Shown here piece by piece: positions 1 to 8,937 of a stretch of 64,000 nucleotides of DNA (its first letter is position 1; each line of letters starts with the position of its first letter). Location: the NCBI RefSeq assembly GCF_014873485.1, contig NZ_JADBDT010000001.1, forward strand, positions 806,001 to 870,000, read 5' to 3'. This stretch comes from Sphingopyxis sp. OAS728 (lineage in GTDB: Bacteria; Pseudomonadota; Alphaproteobacteria; Sphingomonadales; Sphingomonadaceae). The position numbers and the translations under genes were made by a program. The notes under the pieces were generated by a model, which searched no databases, was not told the origin of the DNA, and saw nothing but the letters and a program-made list of their open reading frames with translations.

Positions 1-71
1 CGGTGCGATAAAGCCGCAAGTCTGAACCGCGCGCAACGGCAAAGGCTGGCATCCGGCGCAACTTGGCGCTA

Positions 72-94
72 GGGGCGCTGCAACAGCGGCGCCC
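72..94. terminator. GC hairpin upstream of ychF, possible terminator of the preceding gene
   Basis: GGGGCGCTG at 72-80 can pair with CAGCGGCGCCC at 84-94 across a three-base loop, with a small bulge. No T-run follows. Bases 1-127 otherwise show no convincing reading frame, so the hairpin may end a gene lying left of the window. A good ribosome site (GGAG, 119-122) for ychF follows it. Confidence 0.3.
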
Positions 95-127
95 ACTCAA
101 TCGCGCGCCGAACCTCACGGAGTTTTT

Positions 128-1225
128 ATGGGTTTCAAATGCGGCATCGTCGGCCTGCCCAACGTCGGCAAGTCCACCCTCTTCAACGCGCTGACCGAGA
201 CCGCGGCGGCGCAGGCGGCAAACTATCCTTTCTGCACGATCGAGCCGAATATCGGCAACGTCGCGGTGCCCGACGCGCGGCTCGAAAAGCTCGCCGCCAT
301 CGCCAGCAGCAAAAAGATCATCGCGACGCAGCTCGCCTTCGTCGACATCGCCGGACTCGTGCGCGGCGCGTCGAAGGGCGAAGGTCTCGGCAACCAGTTC
401 CTCGGCAATATCCGCGAAGTCGACGCGATCGTCCATGTGCTGCGCTGCTTCGAGGATGACGACATCCAGCATGTCGAGAACAAGGTCGATCCGGTCGCCG
501 ATGCCGAGACGGTCGAGACCGAGCTGTTGCTCTCCGACCTCGAAAGCCTCGAAAAGCGCGTCCCTGCCTTTGCGAAGAAGGCGGCGCAGGGCGACAAGGA
601 AGCGAAGATCGCCGCCTCGGTGCTCGGGCAGGCGCTCGACCTGCTCCGCGAAGGCAAGCCCGCGCGGCTCGTCGAACCGAAGGACGACGAGGAAGCCCGT
701 GTGCTGCGCACCGCGCAGCTTTTGACCTCGAAGCCCGTCCTCTACGTCTGCAACGTCGACGAAGGCAGCGCCGCCAATGGCAACGCTTTCTCCGAAAAGG
801 TCTTCGCCAAGGCCGCCGCCGAGGGCGCGCAGGCCGTCGTTGTCTCGGCCGCGATCGAAAGCGAGCTGGTGACGATGGACATGGCCGACCGGCTCGAGTT
901 CCTCGAAGAGATGGGCCTCCACGAAACCGGGCTCGCTCGCGTCATCCGCGCCGGTTACGAGCTGCTCCACCTGATCACCTTCTTCACCGTCGGCCCGCAG
1001 GAAGCGCGCGCCTGGACCGTTCACACGGGCGCCACCGCCCCCGAAGCCGCGGGCGAGATCCACAGCGATTTCCAGAAGGGCTTCATCCGCGCCGAAACCA
1101 TCGCCTACGACGATTATGTCACGCTGGGCGGCGAAGCGAAGGCGCGCGAGGCGGGGAAGCTGCGCGCCGAAGGCAAGGCCTATGTCGTCCACGACGGCGA
1201 CGTGATGCACTTCCTGCACAGCTAG
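128..1225 (+). CDS. ychF: Redox-regulated ATPase YchF (Obg-family P-loop protein)
   Basis: Cytosolic Obg-family nucleotide-binding protein. The family (YchF/OLA1) hydrolyses ATP in preference to GTP and binds ribosomes. The P-loop GLPNVGKST is at residues 9-17, the DIAGLVRGAS switch motif follows near residue 75, and the base-recognition segment reads NVDE rather than NKxD, which fits ATP preference. The C-terminal part (about residues 280-364) is the TGS-like domain ending in VHDGDVMHFLHS. Its 365 aa length is normal for the family. The ATG at 128 has GGAG six bases upstream. It is convergent with the MerR gene, and a shared hairpin lies between them. Confidence 0.97.
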   Translation: MGFKCGIVGLPNVGKSTLFNALTETAAAQAANYPFCTIEPNIGNVAVPDARLEKLAAIASSKKIIATQLAFVDIAGLVRGASKGEGLGNQFLGNIREVDAIVHVLRCFEDDDIQHVENKVDPVADAETVETELLLSDLESLEKRVPAFAKKAAQGDKEAKIAASVLGQALDLLREGKPARLVEPKDDEEARVLRTAQLLTSKPVLYVCNVDEGSAANGNAFSEKVFAKAAAEGAQAVVVSAAIESELVTMDMADRLEFLEEMGLHETGLARVIRAGYELLHLITFFTVGPQEARAWTVHTGATAPEAAGEIHSDFQKGFIRAETIAYDDYVTLGGEAKAREAGKLRAEGKAYVVHDGDVMHFLHS

Positions 1226-1231
1226 TATCTG

Positions 1232-1251
1232 CCCTCCCGCTCGCGGGAGGG
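1232..1251. terminator. Bidirectional hairpin between convergent ychF and merR-type gene
   Basis: A perfect inverted repeat, CCCTCCCGC (1232-1240) and GCGGGAGGG (1243-1251), fills nearly all of the 27 bases between the ychF stop and the stop of the convergent regulator at 1253. No long T-run follows on either strand. Its position suggests that it ends both transcripts. Confidence 0.6.
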
Positions 1252-1252
1252 G

Positions 1253-1657
1253 TCAGTTCGGTTCGAATGCCGCCAATATGGGGCACGGCCCCTTGTCGCT
1301 CGCCGCGCATTGGTCGGCGAGGCGCGCGAGCGCGGCGCGCGTTTGGGTCATCTGCGCGATTTTTTCGTCGAGAACTTCGATCCGTTGGCGCGCCAGCGTG
1401 CGCACGCGGACGCGGTCGTCGCTCGCCTCGAGCGCGAGCAGTTCGGAAATCTCGTCGAGCGTGAAGCCCGATGCCTGCGCCGATCGGATGAACTTCAAGC
1501 GCCGCAGGTCATCCTCGCCATAGCGGCGGATGCCGCCGCCCCAGCCGTCGCCGCCGCTGCGCGCGGGTGTGTCGAGCAGGCCGCGGCGCTGGTAATAGCG
1601 GATCGTCTCGACCCCGACATCGCCTGCCCGCGCCAATTTTCCGATCGTGAGCTGCAT
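1253..1657 (-). CDS. MerR-family transcriptional regulator with C-terminal Cx7C
   Basis: Dimeric DNA-binding activator/repressor of the MerR family, 134 aa. The N-terminus (MQLTIGKLARAGDVGVETIRYYQRRGLL) is the winged-helix DNA-binding domain. A dimerisation helix follows, and the tail has two cysteines in CAASDKGPC followed by PILAAF, similar to the metal-binding loop of MerR/CueR proteins. The cysteine that sits in the dimer helix of Hg(II)-type MerR (C82 in Tn501) is replaced by an Arg in the aligned segment (LEASDDR), so it is not a canonical Hg(II) sensor. I chose the ATG at 1657 because it starts the conserved domain. The longer upstream frame would run through the operator. It is divergent from the glutaredoxin-MauE gene, which it probably controls. 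The ligand is unknown. Confidence 0.88.
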   Translation of the reverse strand: MQLTIGKLARAGDVGVETIRYYQRRGLLDTPARSGGDGWGGGIRRYGEDDLRRLKFIRSAQASGFTLDEISELLALEASDDRVRVRTLARQRIEVLDEKIAQMTQTRAALARLADQCAASDKGPCPILAAFEPN

Positions 1658-1660
1658 CGC

Positions 1661-1691
1661 TTGACTCCGTACTATGGTACGGATGCCATAT
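1661..1691 (+). promoter_or_regulatory. mer-type promoter/operator with 19-bp spacer
   Basis: TTGACT (1661-1666) serves as -35. It is followed by a 7-4-7 dyad, TCCGTAC-TATG-GTACGGA (1666-1683), and a -10-like CCATAT at 1686-1691. The spacer is 19 bp, the over-long spacing typical of MerR-activated promoters. The dyad arms are identical to those I recall for the Tn501/Tn21 mercury operator, with a different central tetranucleotide. It reads toward the glutaredoxin-MauE gene and directly abuts the start of the MerR-type gene. Confidence 0.8.
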
Positions 1692-1698
1692 GGGGTGC

Positions 1699-2436
1699 AT
1701 GAAACGCCAAGCAACCCTCCATCGCATGGTCATGCCGGGGCACACCTGCCCCTATGGCCTCAAGGCAAAACATCTGCTCGAAAGCCGCGGCTTCACGGTC
1801 GACGACCGCTGGCTGACGACGCGCGAAGAAACCGATGCGTTCAAAGCCGAACATGGTGTCAAAACGACACCGCAGACCTTCATCGACGGCGTGCGCATCG
1901 GTGGCCATGACGACCTCCGTCGCCATTTCGGGCTGAAGGTCGCCGATCCCGATGCAACGAGCTACACGCCTGTGATCGCACTCTTCGCGATGACCGCGCT
2001 GATGGCGCTCGCCGCGAGCTTTGCGGTCGAAGGCAATGCCTTCACCCTGCGCGCCGCCGAATGGTTCATCTCGTTCAGCATGATCGTCCTCGCGCTGCTG
2101 AAACTGCAGGATGTCGACAAATTCGCGACGATGTTCCTGAATTACGACCTGCTCGCCAAACGCTGGGTGCCCTATGCGAGCATCTACCCCTTTGCCGAGG
2201 GGCTCGCGGGCGTGCTGATGACCGCGCATGCGCTGCCCTGGCTGTCGATCCCGCTTGCGCTTTTCATCGGTGGCATCGGCGCGGTCTCGGTGTTCAAGGC
2301 GGTCTATGTCGACAAGCACGACATCAAATGCGCGTGCGTCGGTGGCAGCAGCAAGGTGCCGCTGGGCTTCGTCTCGCTGACCGAGAATGTGATGATGGTC
2401 GCGATGGCGCTGTGGATGGCGTCGATGTGGCTGTAA
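1699..2436 (+). CDS. Glutaredoxin domain fused to MauE/DoxX-like membrane protein
   Basis: A 245-aa fusion. Residues 1-85 form a glutaredoxin/thioredoxin fold with the monothiol-type active site CPYG, the cis-proline motif KTTPQTF and the glutathione-loop GGHDD. The rest has about four hydrophobic helices of the MauE/DoxX redox-associated type and ends with a KCACVGG motif before a final helix. The role is inferred as transferring thiol or redox equivalents at the inner membrane. The substrate cannot be seen. The ATG at 1699 was chosen because the residues after it form the first glutaredoxin strand (KRQATLHRMVMP). With the mer-like promoter just upstream, the transcript would be nearly leaderless. 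ATGs at 1726 and 1732 are alternatives. It is under the MerR-type regulator encoded divergently. Confidence 0.82.
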   Translation: MKRQATLHRMVMPGHTCPYGLKAKHLLESRGFTVDDRWLTTREETDAFKAEHGVKTTPQTFIDGVRIGGHDDLRRHFGLKVADPDATSYTPVIALFAMTALMALAASFAVEGNAFTLRAAEWFISFSMIVLALLKLQDVDKFATMFLNYDLLAKRWVPYASIYPFAEGLAGVLMTAHALPWLSIPLALFIGGIGAVSVFKAVYVDKHDIKCACVGGSSKVPLGFVSLTENVMMVAMALWMASMWL

Positions 2437-2469
2437 CGGCAGCTCTTATCCGTCATTGATGAAACCTAT

Positions 2470-2514
2470 GGCTGGGCTATCAGAGGCGGTGATTCGCCCC
2501 CACGGAGCCCAGCC
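2470..2514 (+). promoter_or_regulatory. Stem-loop covering the ribosome-binding site of the PhoD-like gene
   Basis: GGCTGGGCT (2470-2478) and AGCCCAGCC (2506-2514) form a perfect 9-bp inverted repeat. The right arm ends at the base before the ATG at 2515. An inner GGCG/CGCC pair adds structure. The only Shine-Dalgarno candidate, GGAG at 2504-2507, overlaps the right arm, so the folded mRNA would mask it. Confidence 0.45.
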
Positions 2515-4083
2515 ATGTTCAATCGCCGCCACTTCCTCGCCGGGGCCACCCTCGCCGGTCTAGCCGCCCCTGCGATCCTGCGTGCCGAGGGCGGCATCTT
2601 TCGCGAATTTCCGTTCAGCCTCGGTGTCGCGGCGGGCGATCCCGCGAGCGACGGCTTCGTCATCTGGACGCGCCTTGCGCCCGAACCGATGGAGCGCCAC
2701 GGCGGGATGCCGCTGGCGAATTTCCCCGTCGACTGGGAGGTCGCAAGCGACAGCGGCTTTCGCGACGTCGTCGCCAAGGGCACCGAACTAGCGCGCCCCG
2801 AACTTGCGCACAGCGTCCATGTCGAGGTCGCGGGTCTCCAGCCCGACCGCCCCTATTATTACCGCTTCACCGCCGGCGGTGAGCGCAGCCTGCGCGGCCG
2901 CGCGCGTACCCTGCCTGCCCCGGGCGCCAAGGCCGATGCGCTGAAATTCGGCGTCGCGGGATGCCAGCATTTCGAGGCGGGTTTCTTTGGCGCCTATCGC
3001 CACCTCGCGCGCGAAGACCTCGCCTTCGTCTATCATTATGGCGACTTCATCTACGAATATAGCGAGGAATATCTGTTCAACACCGGGCTGCCGACGCGCC
3101 CGGTGCGCAAGCACGCCTTCCGCGCGCTCGTCGACGTCACCGATTTCCGCAATGCCTATGCGCAGCAGCTCGGCGATATCGATTTGCAGGCGGCGCGCTG
3201 TACCCATGCTTTCCTCTCGAGCTTCGACGATCACGAGATCCGCAACGACTGGGTCTCGGATATCGACAATTGGAAGCTCGGGCTCGACGTCAACGATCCC
3301 GAAGCCGCATCGCCCGAAGTCTTCATGCTGAAGAAGCAGGCAGCGATGCAGGCGTGGTATGAGCATATGCCGGTGCGCAAGGCGCTGCTGCCGCGTGGCG
3401 GCATGGTCGCGATGAACCGCGAATTCCGATACGGCGACCTGATGGCGATGCAGTTGCTCGACACGCGGCAATATCGCGACGACCAGCCGTGCGACGACGG
3501 TTTCAAACCCGCCTGCCCCGGCGTGTACGACAAGAATGCGCAGGTGCTCGGCAAGGCGCAGGAAGAATGGCTCGGCCGCAACCTCGCGAAGGGCGGCGCG
3601 ACGTGGAACGCCTTTGCGCAGCAGATCACGATGATGTCGCTCGACCGGCGGCGGAAAGCCGACGAGCCCAAGAAGATCGTCAACCTCGACAGCTGGGCGG
3701 GTTACGAGGCGCCGCGCGAGCGCATCCTGTCGCGCATGGCGGGGCTCAAGAACAATATCGTGCTGACCGGCGACGAGCATCAGAATTTCTGCGGCGACCT
3801 CGTCCTCAGGGACAAGGTTGTCGGCGCCGAGTTCGTCGCAACCTCGATCTCGTCGGGCGGCGATGGCAGCGACAAGCGCAACGGCACCGACGTGTTCCTG
3901 AGCCAGAATCCCGAACTCAAATTCGCGAACGACCAGCGCGGTTATGTCGTGTGCGAGGTCAATCGCGATGCATGGCAGACGCACTTCATGGTCGTCGACA
4001 AGGTGACGACGCCGGTGAACACGCTGTCGAAGCGCGCGACGGGCGTCGTCGAGCGCGACGTCGCCGGGATCAAGATGGCGTGA
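2515..4083 (+). CDS. phoD: PhoD-like alkaline phosphatase/phosphodiesterase, Tat-exported
   Basis: Secreted metal-dependent phosphatase of the PhoD family, 522 aa, expected in the periplasm. The N-terminus MFNRRHFLAGATLAGLAAP is a twin-arginine signal. The family's N-terminal beta domain (SLGVAAGDPASDGFVIWTRL) follows. Metal ligands of the catalytic domain are visible as VAGCQH, HYGDFIYE, FDDHEIRNDW and LTGDEHQNF. PhoD enzymes release phosphate from phosphomono- and diesters and use Ca/Fe. The gene stands 42 bp before a second phosphoesterase on the same strand. The start is fixed by the Tat motif. Translation may be damped by the hairpin at the start codon. Confidence 0.93.
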   Translation: MFNRRHFLAGATLAGLAAPAILRAEGGIFREFPFSLGVAAGDPASDGFVIWTRLAPEPMERHGGMPLANFPVDWEVASDSGFRDVVAKGTELARPELAHSVHVEVAGLQPDRPYYYRFTAGGERSLRGRARTLPAPGAKADALKFGVAGCQHFEAGFFGAYRHLAREDLAFVYHYGDFIYEYSEEYLFNTGLPTRPVRKHAFRALVDVTDFRNAYAQQLGDIDLQAARCTHAFLSSFDDHEIRNDWVSDIDNWKLGLDVNDPEAASPEVFMLKKQAAMQAWYEHMPVRKALLPRGGMVAMNREFRYGDLMAMQLLDTRQYRDDQPCDDGFKPACPGVYDKNAQVLGKAQEEWLGRNLAKGGATWNAFAQQITMMSLDRRRKADEPKKIVNLDSWAGYEAPRERILSRMAGLKNNIVLTGDEHQNFCGDLVLRDKVVGAEFVATSISSGGDGSDKRNGTDVFLSQNPELKFANDQRGYVVCEVNRDAWQTHFMVVDKVTTPVNTLSKRATGVVERDVAGIKMA

Positions 4084-4125
4084 GCTGTCGCCGGACGGTC
4101 ACATAAGGCCCATAGCGGACCCCGC

Positions 4126-5322
4126 ATGACCCGTTTCCTCTCGCTGATCCTCGCCTTCCTCCTTCCCCTCGCCGCCCACGCGCAGGAGGGAGACGCGCGC
4201 AAGCCCGTCACGATCCTGATCTCGATCGACGGTTTTCGTGCCGATTATCTTGATCGCGGCATCACGCCGAACCTGTCGCGGCTCGCGGCAGAGGGCGCGC
4301 ACGGCAAGCTGCGCCCGTCCTTCCCGACCAAGACCTTCCCCAACCATTATGCGATCGTCACCGGCAAGCGCCCCGATACGAACGGGATCGTCGGCAACAA
4401 TATGATCGATCCGCGTCGCCCCGACGTGCGCTTCAGCCTTGGCGATCCCAAACAGTCGCTCGATCCCTTCTGGTGGGATCAGGCCGAACCCGCATGGATC
4501 ACCGCGGGCAAGGCGGGCGTGCGCAGCGCGACGATGTTCTGGCCCGGGAGCGAGGTCGCGATCCACGACAGCCGGCCGCCCGACTGGCTGCGTTACGATG
4601 CCGACATCAGCTATGCGCAGCGCGTGAATACCGTCCTCGACTGGATGCGCCGCCCCGCCGATATTCGCCCAGCTTTCGTGACGCTCTATTTCGAGGCGGT
4701 CGACGATGCGGGCCATAAATTCGGCCCCGACAGTGCCGAGGTCAACGCCGCGATCACCGCTGTCGATGCACGGGTCGGCGAGCTTGTTTCGGGGTTGGCC
4801 GCGATGGGGCAGCCGGCGCGGATGATCGTCGTCGCCGATCATGGCATGCGCGCGATCGACGAAAGCCGCGTCATCCAGCTCGCCGACCTGATCGACCTGC
4901 CGAGCATCGTCGCGGTCGAAACCGGCCCCTATGCCGCGATCGAACCCGCCGCGGGCACCGACGACCGGGTGTATAAGGCGCTGCTGAAACCGCACGATCA
5001 TATGATTTGCAACCGCCGCGAGGAGCTGCCGAAGCGGCTGCACTACGGCCAAAACCCGCGTGTTGCCGCGATTATCTGTATCGCCGAGCCCGGCTGGTCG
5101 ATCATCGCGGGCACCCCGACATGGCCCGTCAAGGGCGGTGCGCACGGCTATGACAATCAGGATCCCGAAATGCTCGCGCTGTTCGTGGCGAGCGGCACCG
5201 GCCTCAAAGGCAATATTGGGATCGTCGACAATATCGAGGTCTACCCACTGCTGATGCGGCTGATCGGCGTTGCGCCGCTGCCGAGCGACGCGACCGGCGA
5301 ACTCGCCAGGCGCCTGCGCTGA
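4126..5322 (+). CDS. Secreted NPP-type nucleotide pyrophosphatase/phosphodiesterase
   Basis: Alkaline-phosphatase-superfamily enzyme of the ectonucleotide pyrophosphatase/phosphodiesterase (NPP) type, 398 aa. It has a classical signal peptide (MTRFLSLILAFLLPLAAHAQ). It then shows the metal-binding start ISIDGFRADYL, the catalytic threonine in PTKTFPNHY, and the later ligands DDAGHKFGP, ADHGM and GGAHGYDN. NPP enzymes hydrolyse pyrophosphate or phosphodiester bonds in nucleotides. The exact substrate cannot be told from sequence. With the PhoD-like gene just upstream it forms a small extracytoplasmic phosphate-scavenging pair. Its stop codon directly abuts the stop of the opposite-strand gene. 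Confidence 0.92.
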   Translation: MTRFLSLILAFLLPLAAHAQEGDARKPVTILISIDGFRADYLDRGITPNLSRLAAEGAHGKLRPSFPTKTFPNHYAIVTGKRPDTNGIVGNNMIDPRRPDVRFSLGDPKQSLDPFWWDQAEPAWITAGKAGVRSATMFWPGSEVAIHDSRPPDWLRYDADISYAQRVNTVLDWMRRPADIRPAFVTLYFEAVDDAGHKFGPDSAEVNAAITAVDARVGELVSGLAAMGQPARMIVVADHGMRAIDESRVIQLADLIDLPSIVAVETGPYAAIEPAAGTDDRVYKALLKPHDHMICNRREELPKRLHYGQNPRVAAIICIAEPGWSIIAGTPTWPVKGGAHGYDNQDPEMLALFVASGTGLKGNIGIVDNIEVYPLLMRLIGVAPLPSDATGELARRLR

Positions 5323-5853
5323 TCAGTCGCGCAGCACCGCCATCGCGTGGATCGACGCGGTCGGCGCATTGACGATCTGGAGCTGGTAGCGCCCCTGCGT
5401 CACGTCGAATTCGACCATCTTGCGGATGCCAGAGCAGGCGGGCCCGTGGCCGTGGGTGACCGATTTCACCGCCGCGCCGTCGCGTACAAGATCGATCCAC
5501 GCGCCGGCGTCGAGTGCGACGATGAGCCGCCCCGCCTTCTTCACCTCGATCGGGATCATGCCGCCGAATTTATGGACGTCGGGCTTGCGTTCGGGGGCGA
5601 CGCCATAGCGCAGGCTTTCGAACTTGTGCAGCGGCAGCGCCGTCCGCGCCGCTCCCAACGCCGACCAGTCGGCGCCGAGGTCGTCGCCATAGGCATAAAT
5701 CGTCTTGCTCGACGCATCGCGCGACCAATCGGCGAGTTCGGGCGGCAATACGGGCGTTGCAGGACAGGCGGTCGCGGGCTTCTCGGCCGGCGCCGCAACG
5801 ACCGTCGCGGGCAGAATAGCAGCCAGCGAAATCGCGATGATCCGAACCTTCAT
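5323..5853 (-). CDS. Secreted protein of unknown function
   Basis: A 176-aa protein with a clear signal peptide (MKVRIIAISLAAILPATVVAAP). I do not recognise the mature domain. It holds two cysteines (CPATP near the start, PACSG in the middle) and a predicted beta-rich body. The last segment, QGRYQLQIVNAP, resembles the core of small secreted beta-sandwich proteins. The ATG at 5853 is chosen for its strong GGGAGGAAATAG ribosome site. This ATG overlaps the end of mutL by a few bases, so it is probably the last gene of a mutL transcript. A ligand-binding rather than enzymatic role is a guess. Confidence 0.75.
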   Translation of the reverse strand: MKVRIIAISLAAILPATVVAAPAEKPATACPATPVLPPELADWSRDASSKTIYAYGDDLGADWSALGAARTALPLHKFESLRYGVAPERKPDVHKFGGMIPIEVKKAGRLIVALDAGAWIDLVRDGAAVKSVTHGHGPACSGIRKMVEFDVTQGRYQLQIVNAPTASIHAMAVLRD

Positions 5854-5854
5854 C

Positions 5855-7678
5855 CTATTTCCTCCCGAACAATTTCTCGACATCGTCCATCGCGAGTTTC
5901 ACCCACGTCGGGCGGCCGTGATTGCACTGCCCCGAATGCGGCGTGACCTCCATCGTACGCAAGAGCGCATTCATTTCGGCGACACTGAGCGTACGCCCTG
6001 CCCGCACCGATCCATGGCACGCCATCGTCGCGGCGACCAGTTCGAGCTTCTCGCTGAGCCCCAAAGCGGCGTCGTAACCCGCAAGATCGTCGGCGATGTC
6101 GGTAACGAGCTTCTGGCAGTTGATCGCCCCCAGCATCGCGGGGGTTGCGCGAACCATCACCGCGGCGGGGCCGAAACGTTCGATCTCGACGCCCAGCGCC
6201 GCCAACTGCGGCGCGGCCGCCTCGAGGCGGTCGCACGCGGGCTCGTCGATTTCGACGACCTCGGGAAGCAGCAGGCCCTGCGACGGCACCGCTTGCCCGC
6301 CCATGCCGCGGCGGAGTTGTTCGAGCACGAGCCGCTCGTGCGCGGCATGCTGGTCGACGATGACGAGGCCGTCTTCGGCCTCGGCGACGATATAGGTTTT
6401 CGCGATCTGCCCGCGCGCGATCCCCAACGGGTGCGCCTCGGCCTCGGGCACCGGCGCGGTCGCAGGCTCGGCGCGGCCCATCGGGAGCGCATCGCGCGGC
6501 GGCGTGAAATCGACGATGCGGTCGTGCAGCAACGCCGTTGTCGCGGCATCGCCCTCGGCGCCGAAGAGATGCGTCGCCGGAGCATGGGGATAGGGATAGT
6601 GCGCGGCAAACAAAGTCGGCGCCGGAGGTTGCGGAGCGACGGGTTCCTGCTGCCACGCCGCCAGCGCCGCCTCGGCGGGGCGCTGGACGCTTCGGAACCC
6701 ATGTTCGTCGAGCGCGCGGCGGAGCCCCCCAACAATCATGCCGCGGATGAGCTGCGGATCGCGGAAACGCACCTCGGTCTTCGCGGGATGGACGTTCACG
6801 TCGACCTCGCTCGTCGGCACGTCGAGGAACAGCGCGACGACCGGATGGCGATCGCGCGCGAGCAGGTCGGCATAGGCACCGCGCAGCGCGCCGACGAGCA
6901 GCCGGTCCTGTACCGGGCGGCCGTTGACGAACAGATATTGATGGTCGGCGATCCCGCGATTGTAGGTCGGCAGGCTGATGACGCCGCCCAGATGCACCTC
7001 GCCGCGATCGATATCGACGCCGATGCTGTTTGCGGCGAGATCGCGCTGCGTCAGCGCCGCGACGCGCGAAAGCTGGTCCTGCCCGCCCTGCACATCGAGC
7101 ACGCGGCGCCCGTCGTGCTCGACGGTGAAGCCGATATCGGGCCGTGCCATCGCGAGCCGCCGCACGACATCGAGGCACGCCGCATATTCGCTGCGGCCGC
7201 TGCGCAGGAATTTGCGCCGCGCAGGGACGCGCGCGAACAGGTCTTCGACCATCACGCGTGTCCCTTTGGCCAGCGCCGCCGGCCCTTCGGCGACGACCGC
7301 GCCGTTGTCGACCACGCGCTTCCAGCCATCGCCGTCGGCAACGCGACTTTCGAGCGTCAGCCGCGCGACACTCGCGATCGAGGGCAGCGCCTCGCCGCGA
7401 AAGCCCATCGTCGTGACGTCTTCGATGGCATCGGTCGGCAGCTTCGACGTCGCATGGCGCTCGAGCGCGAGAGCCATGTCGGCGGCGGTCATTCCGCAGC
7501 CGTCATCCTCGACCTCGAGCCGCGAAATCCCGCCCTCGGCGATTCGCACCGAAATGCGAGTCGAACCGGCGTCGATGGCATTTTCAACCAGTTCCTTGAG
7601 CGCCGCGGCAGGTCTTTCAACCACTTCACCGGCTGCGATCCGATTTACGAGCTTTTCGGGCAGGCGACGTATTGACAT
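5855..7678 (-). CDS. mutL: DNA mismatch repair protein MutL with endonuclease motif
   Basis: Mismatch-repair matchmaker with a GHKL ATPase N-terminus and a dimerisation/endonuclease C-terminus, 607 aa. The N-terminus shows NRIAAGEVVERP, ELVENAIDAG, DDGCGM and GFRGEAL. A proline-rich linker occupies about residues 340-400. Around residue 430 is DQHAAHERLVLE, which fits the DQHAx2Ex4E nicking motif found in MutL of organisms without MutH. ACHGSVRAG and CNHGRPTW follow near the end. The start at 7678 (MSIRRLPEKLV) is the conserved one. The open frame upstream of it has no family similarity. It is divergent from mreB, separated by 192 bp. Confidence 0.97.
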   Translation of the reverse strand: MSIRRLPEKLVNRIAAGEVVERPAAALKELVENAIDAGSTRISVRIAEGGISRLEVEDDGCGMTAADMALALERHATSKLPTDAIEDVTTMGFRGEALPSIASVARLTLESRVADGDGWKRVVDNGAVVAEGPAALAKGTRVMVEDLFARVPARRKFLRSGRSEYAACLDVVRRLAMARPDIGFTVEHDGRRVLDVQGGQDQLSRVAALTQRDLAANSIGVDIDRGEVHLGGVISLPTYNRGIADHQYLFVNGRPVQDRLLVGALRGAYADLLARDRHPVVALFLDVPTSEVDVNVHPAKTEVRFRDPQLIRGMIVGGLRRALDEHGFRSVQRPAEAALAAWQQEPVAPQPPAPTLFAAHYPYPHAPATHLFGAEGDAATTALLHDRIVDFTPPRDALPMGRAEPATAPVPEAEAHPLGIARGQIAKTYIVAEAEDGLVIVDQHAAHERLVLEQLRRGMGGQAVPSQGLLLPEVVEIDEPACDRLEAAAPQLAALGVEIERFGPAAVMVRATPAMLGAINCQKLVTDIADDLAGYDAALGLSEKLELVAATMACHGSVRAGRTLSVAEMNALLRTMEVTPHSGQCNHGRPTWVKLAMDDVEKLFGRK

Positions 7679-7855
7679 GGCCGCTCTCCTAGCGCAGTCG
7701 AACGCAAATCGCGACCCATCCGCACAGCCCTGATCATTTTGTCCAGCCACCCCAAAAGGAAGAGCCGGAATCTCCCCCTGATTGTAGCTGTCGCCGGCCG
7801 GGCGCACGCGTAAAATCACGGTAGGGGCGTGTCCGTCACGGGCGCGGCTTCATGA

Positions 7856-8917
<1,062 letters not shown>

Positions 8918-8937
8918 TCGGACGGTAGCGCTTCACT

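Noticed and set aside
1253..1657. Calling the regulator a mercuric resistance MerR
   Set aside because: The operator arms match, but the dimer-helix cysteine is missing and no mer transport or reductase genes are present.
5705..7675. Long plus-strand open frame (656 codons) opposite mutL
   Set aside because: It is an Arg/Ala-rich GC-driven shadow of mutL. It has no ribosome site or domain, while mutL itself is certain.
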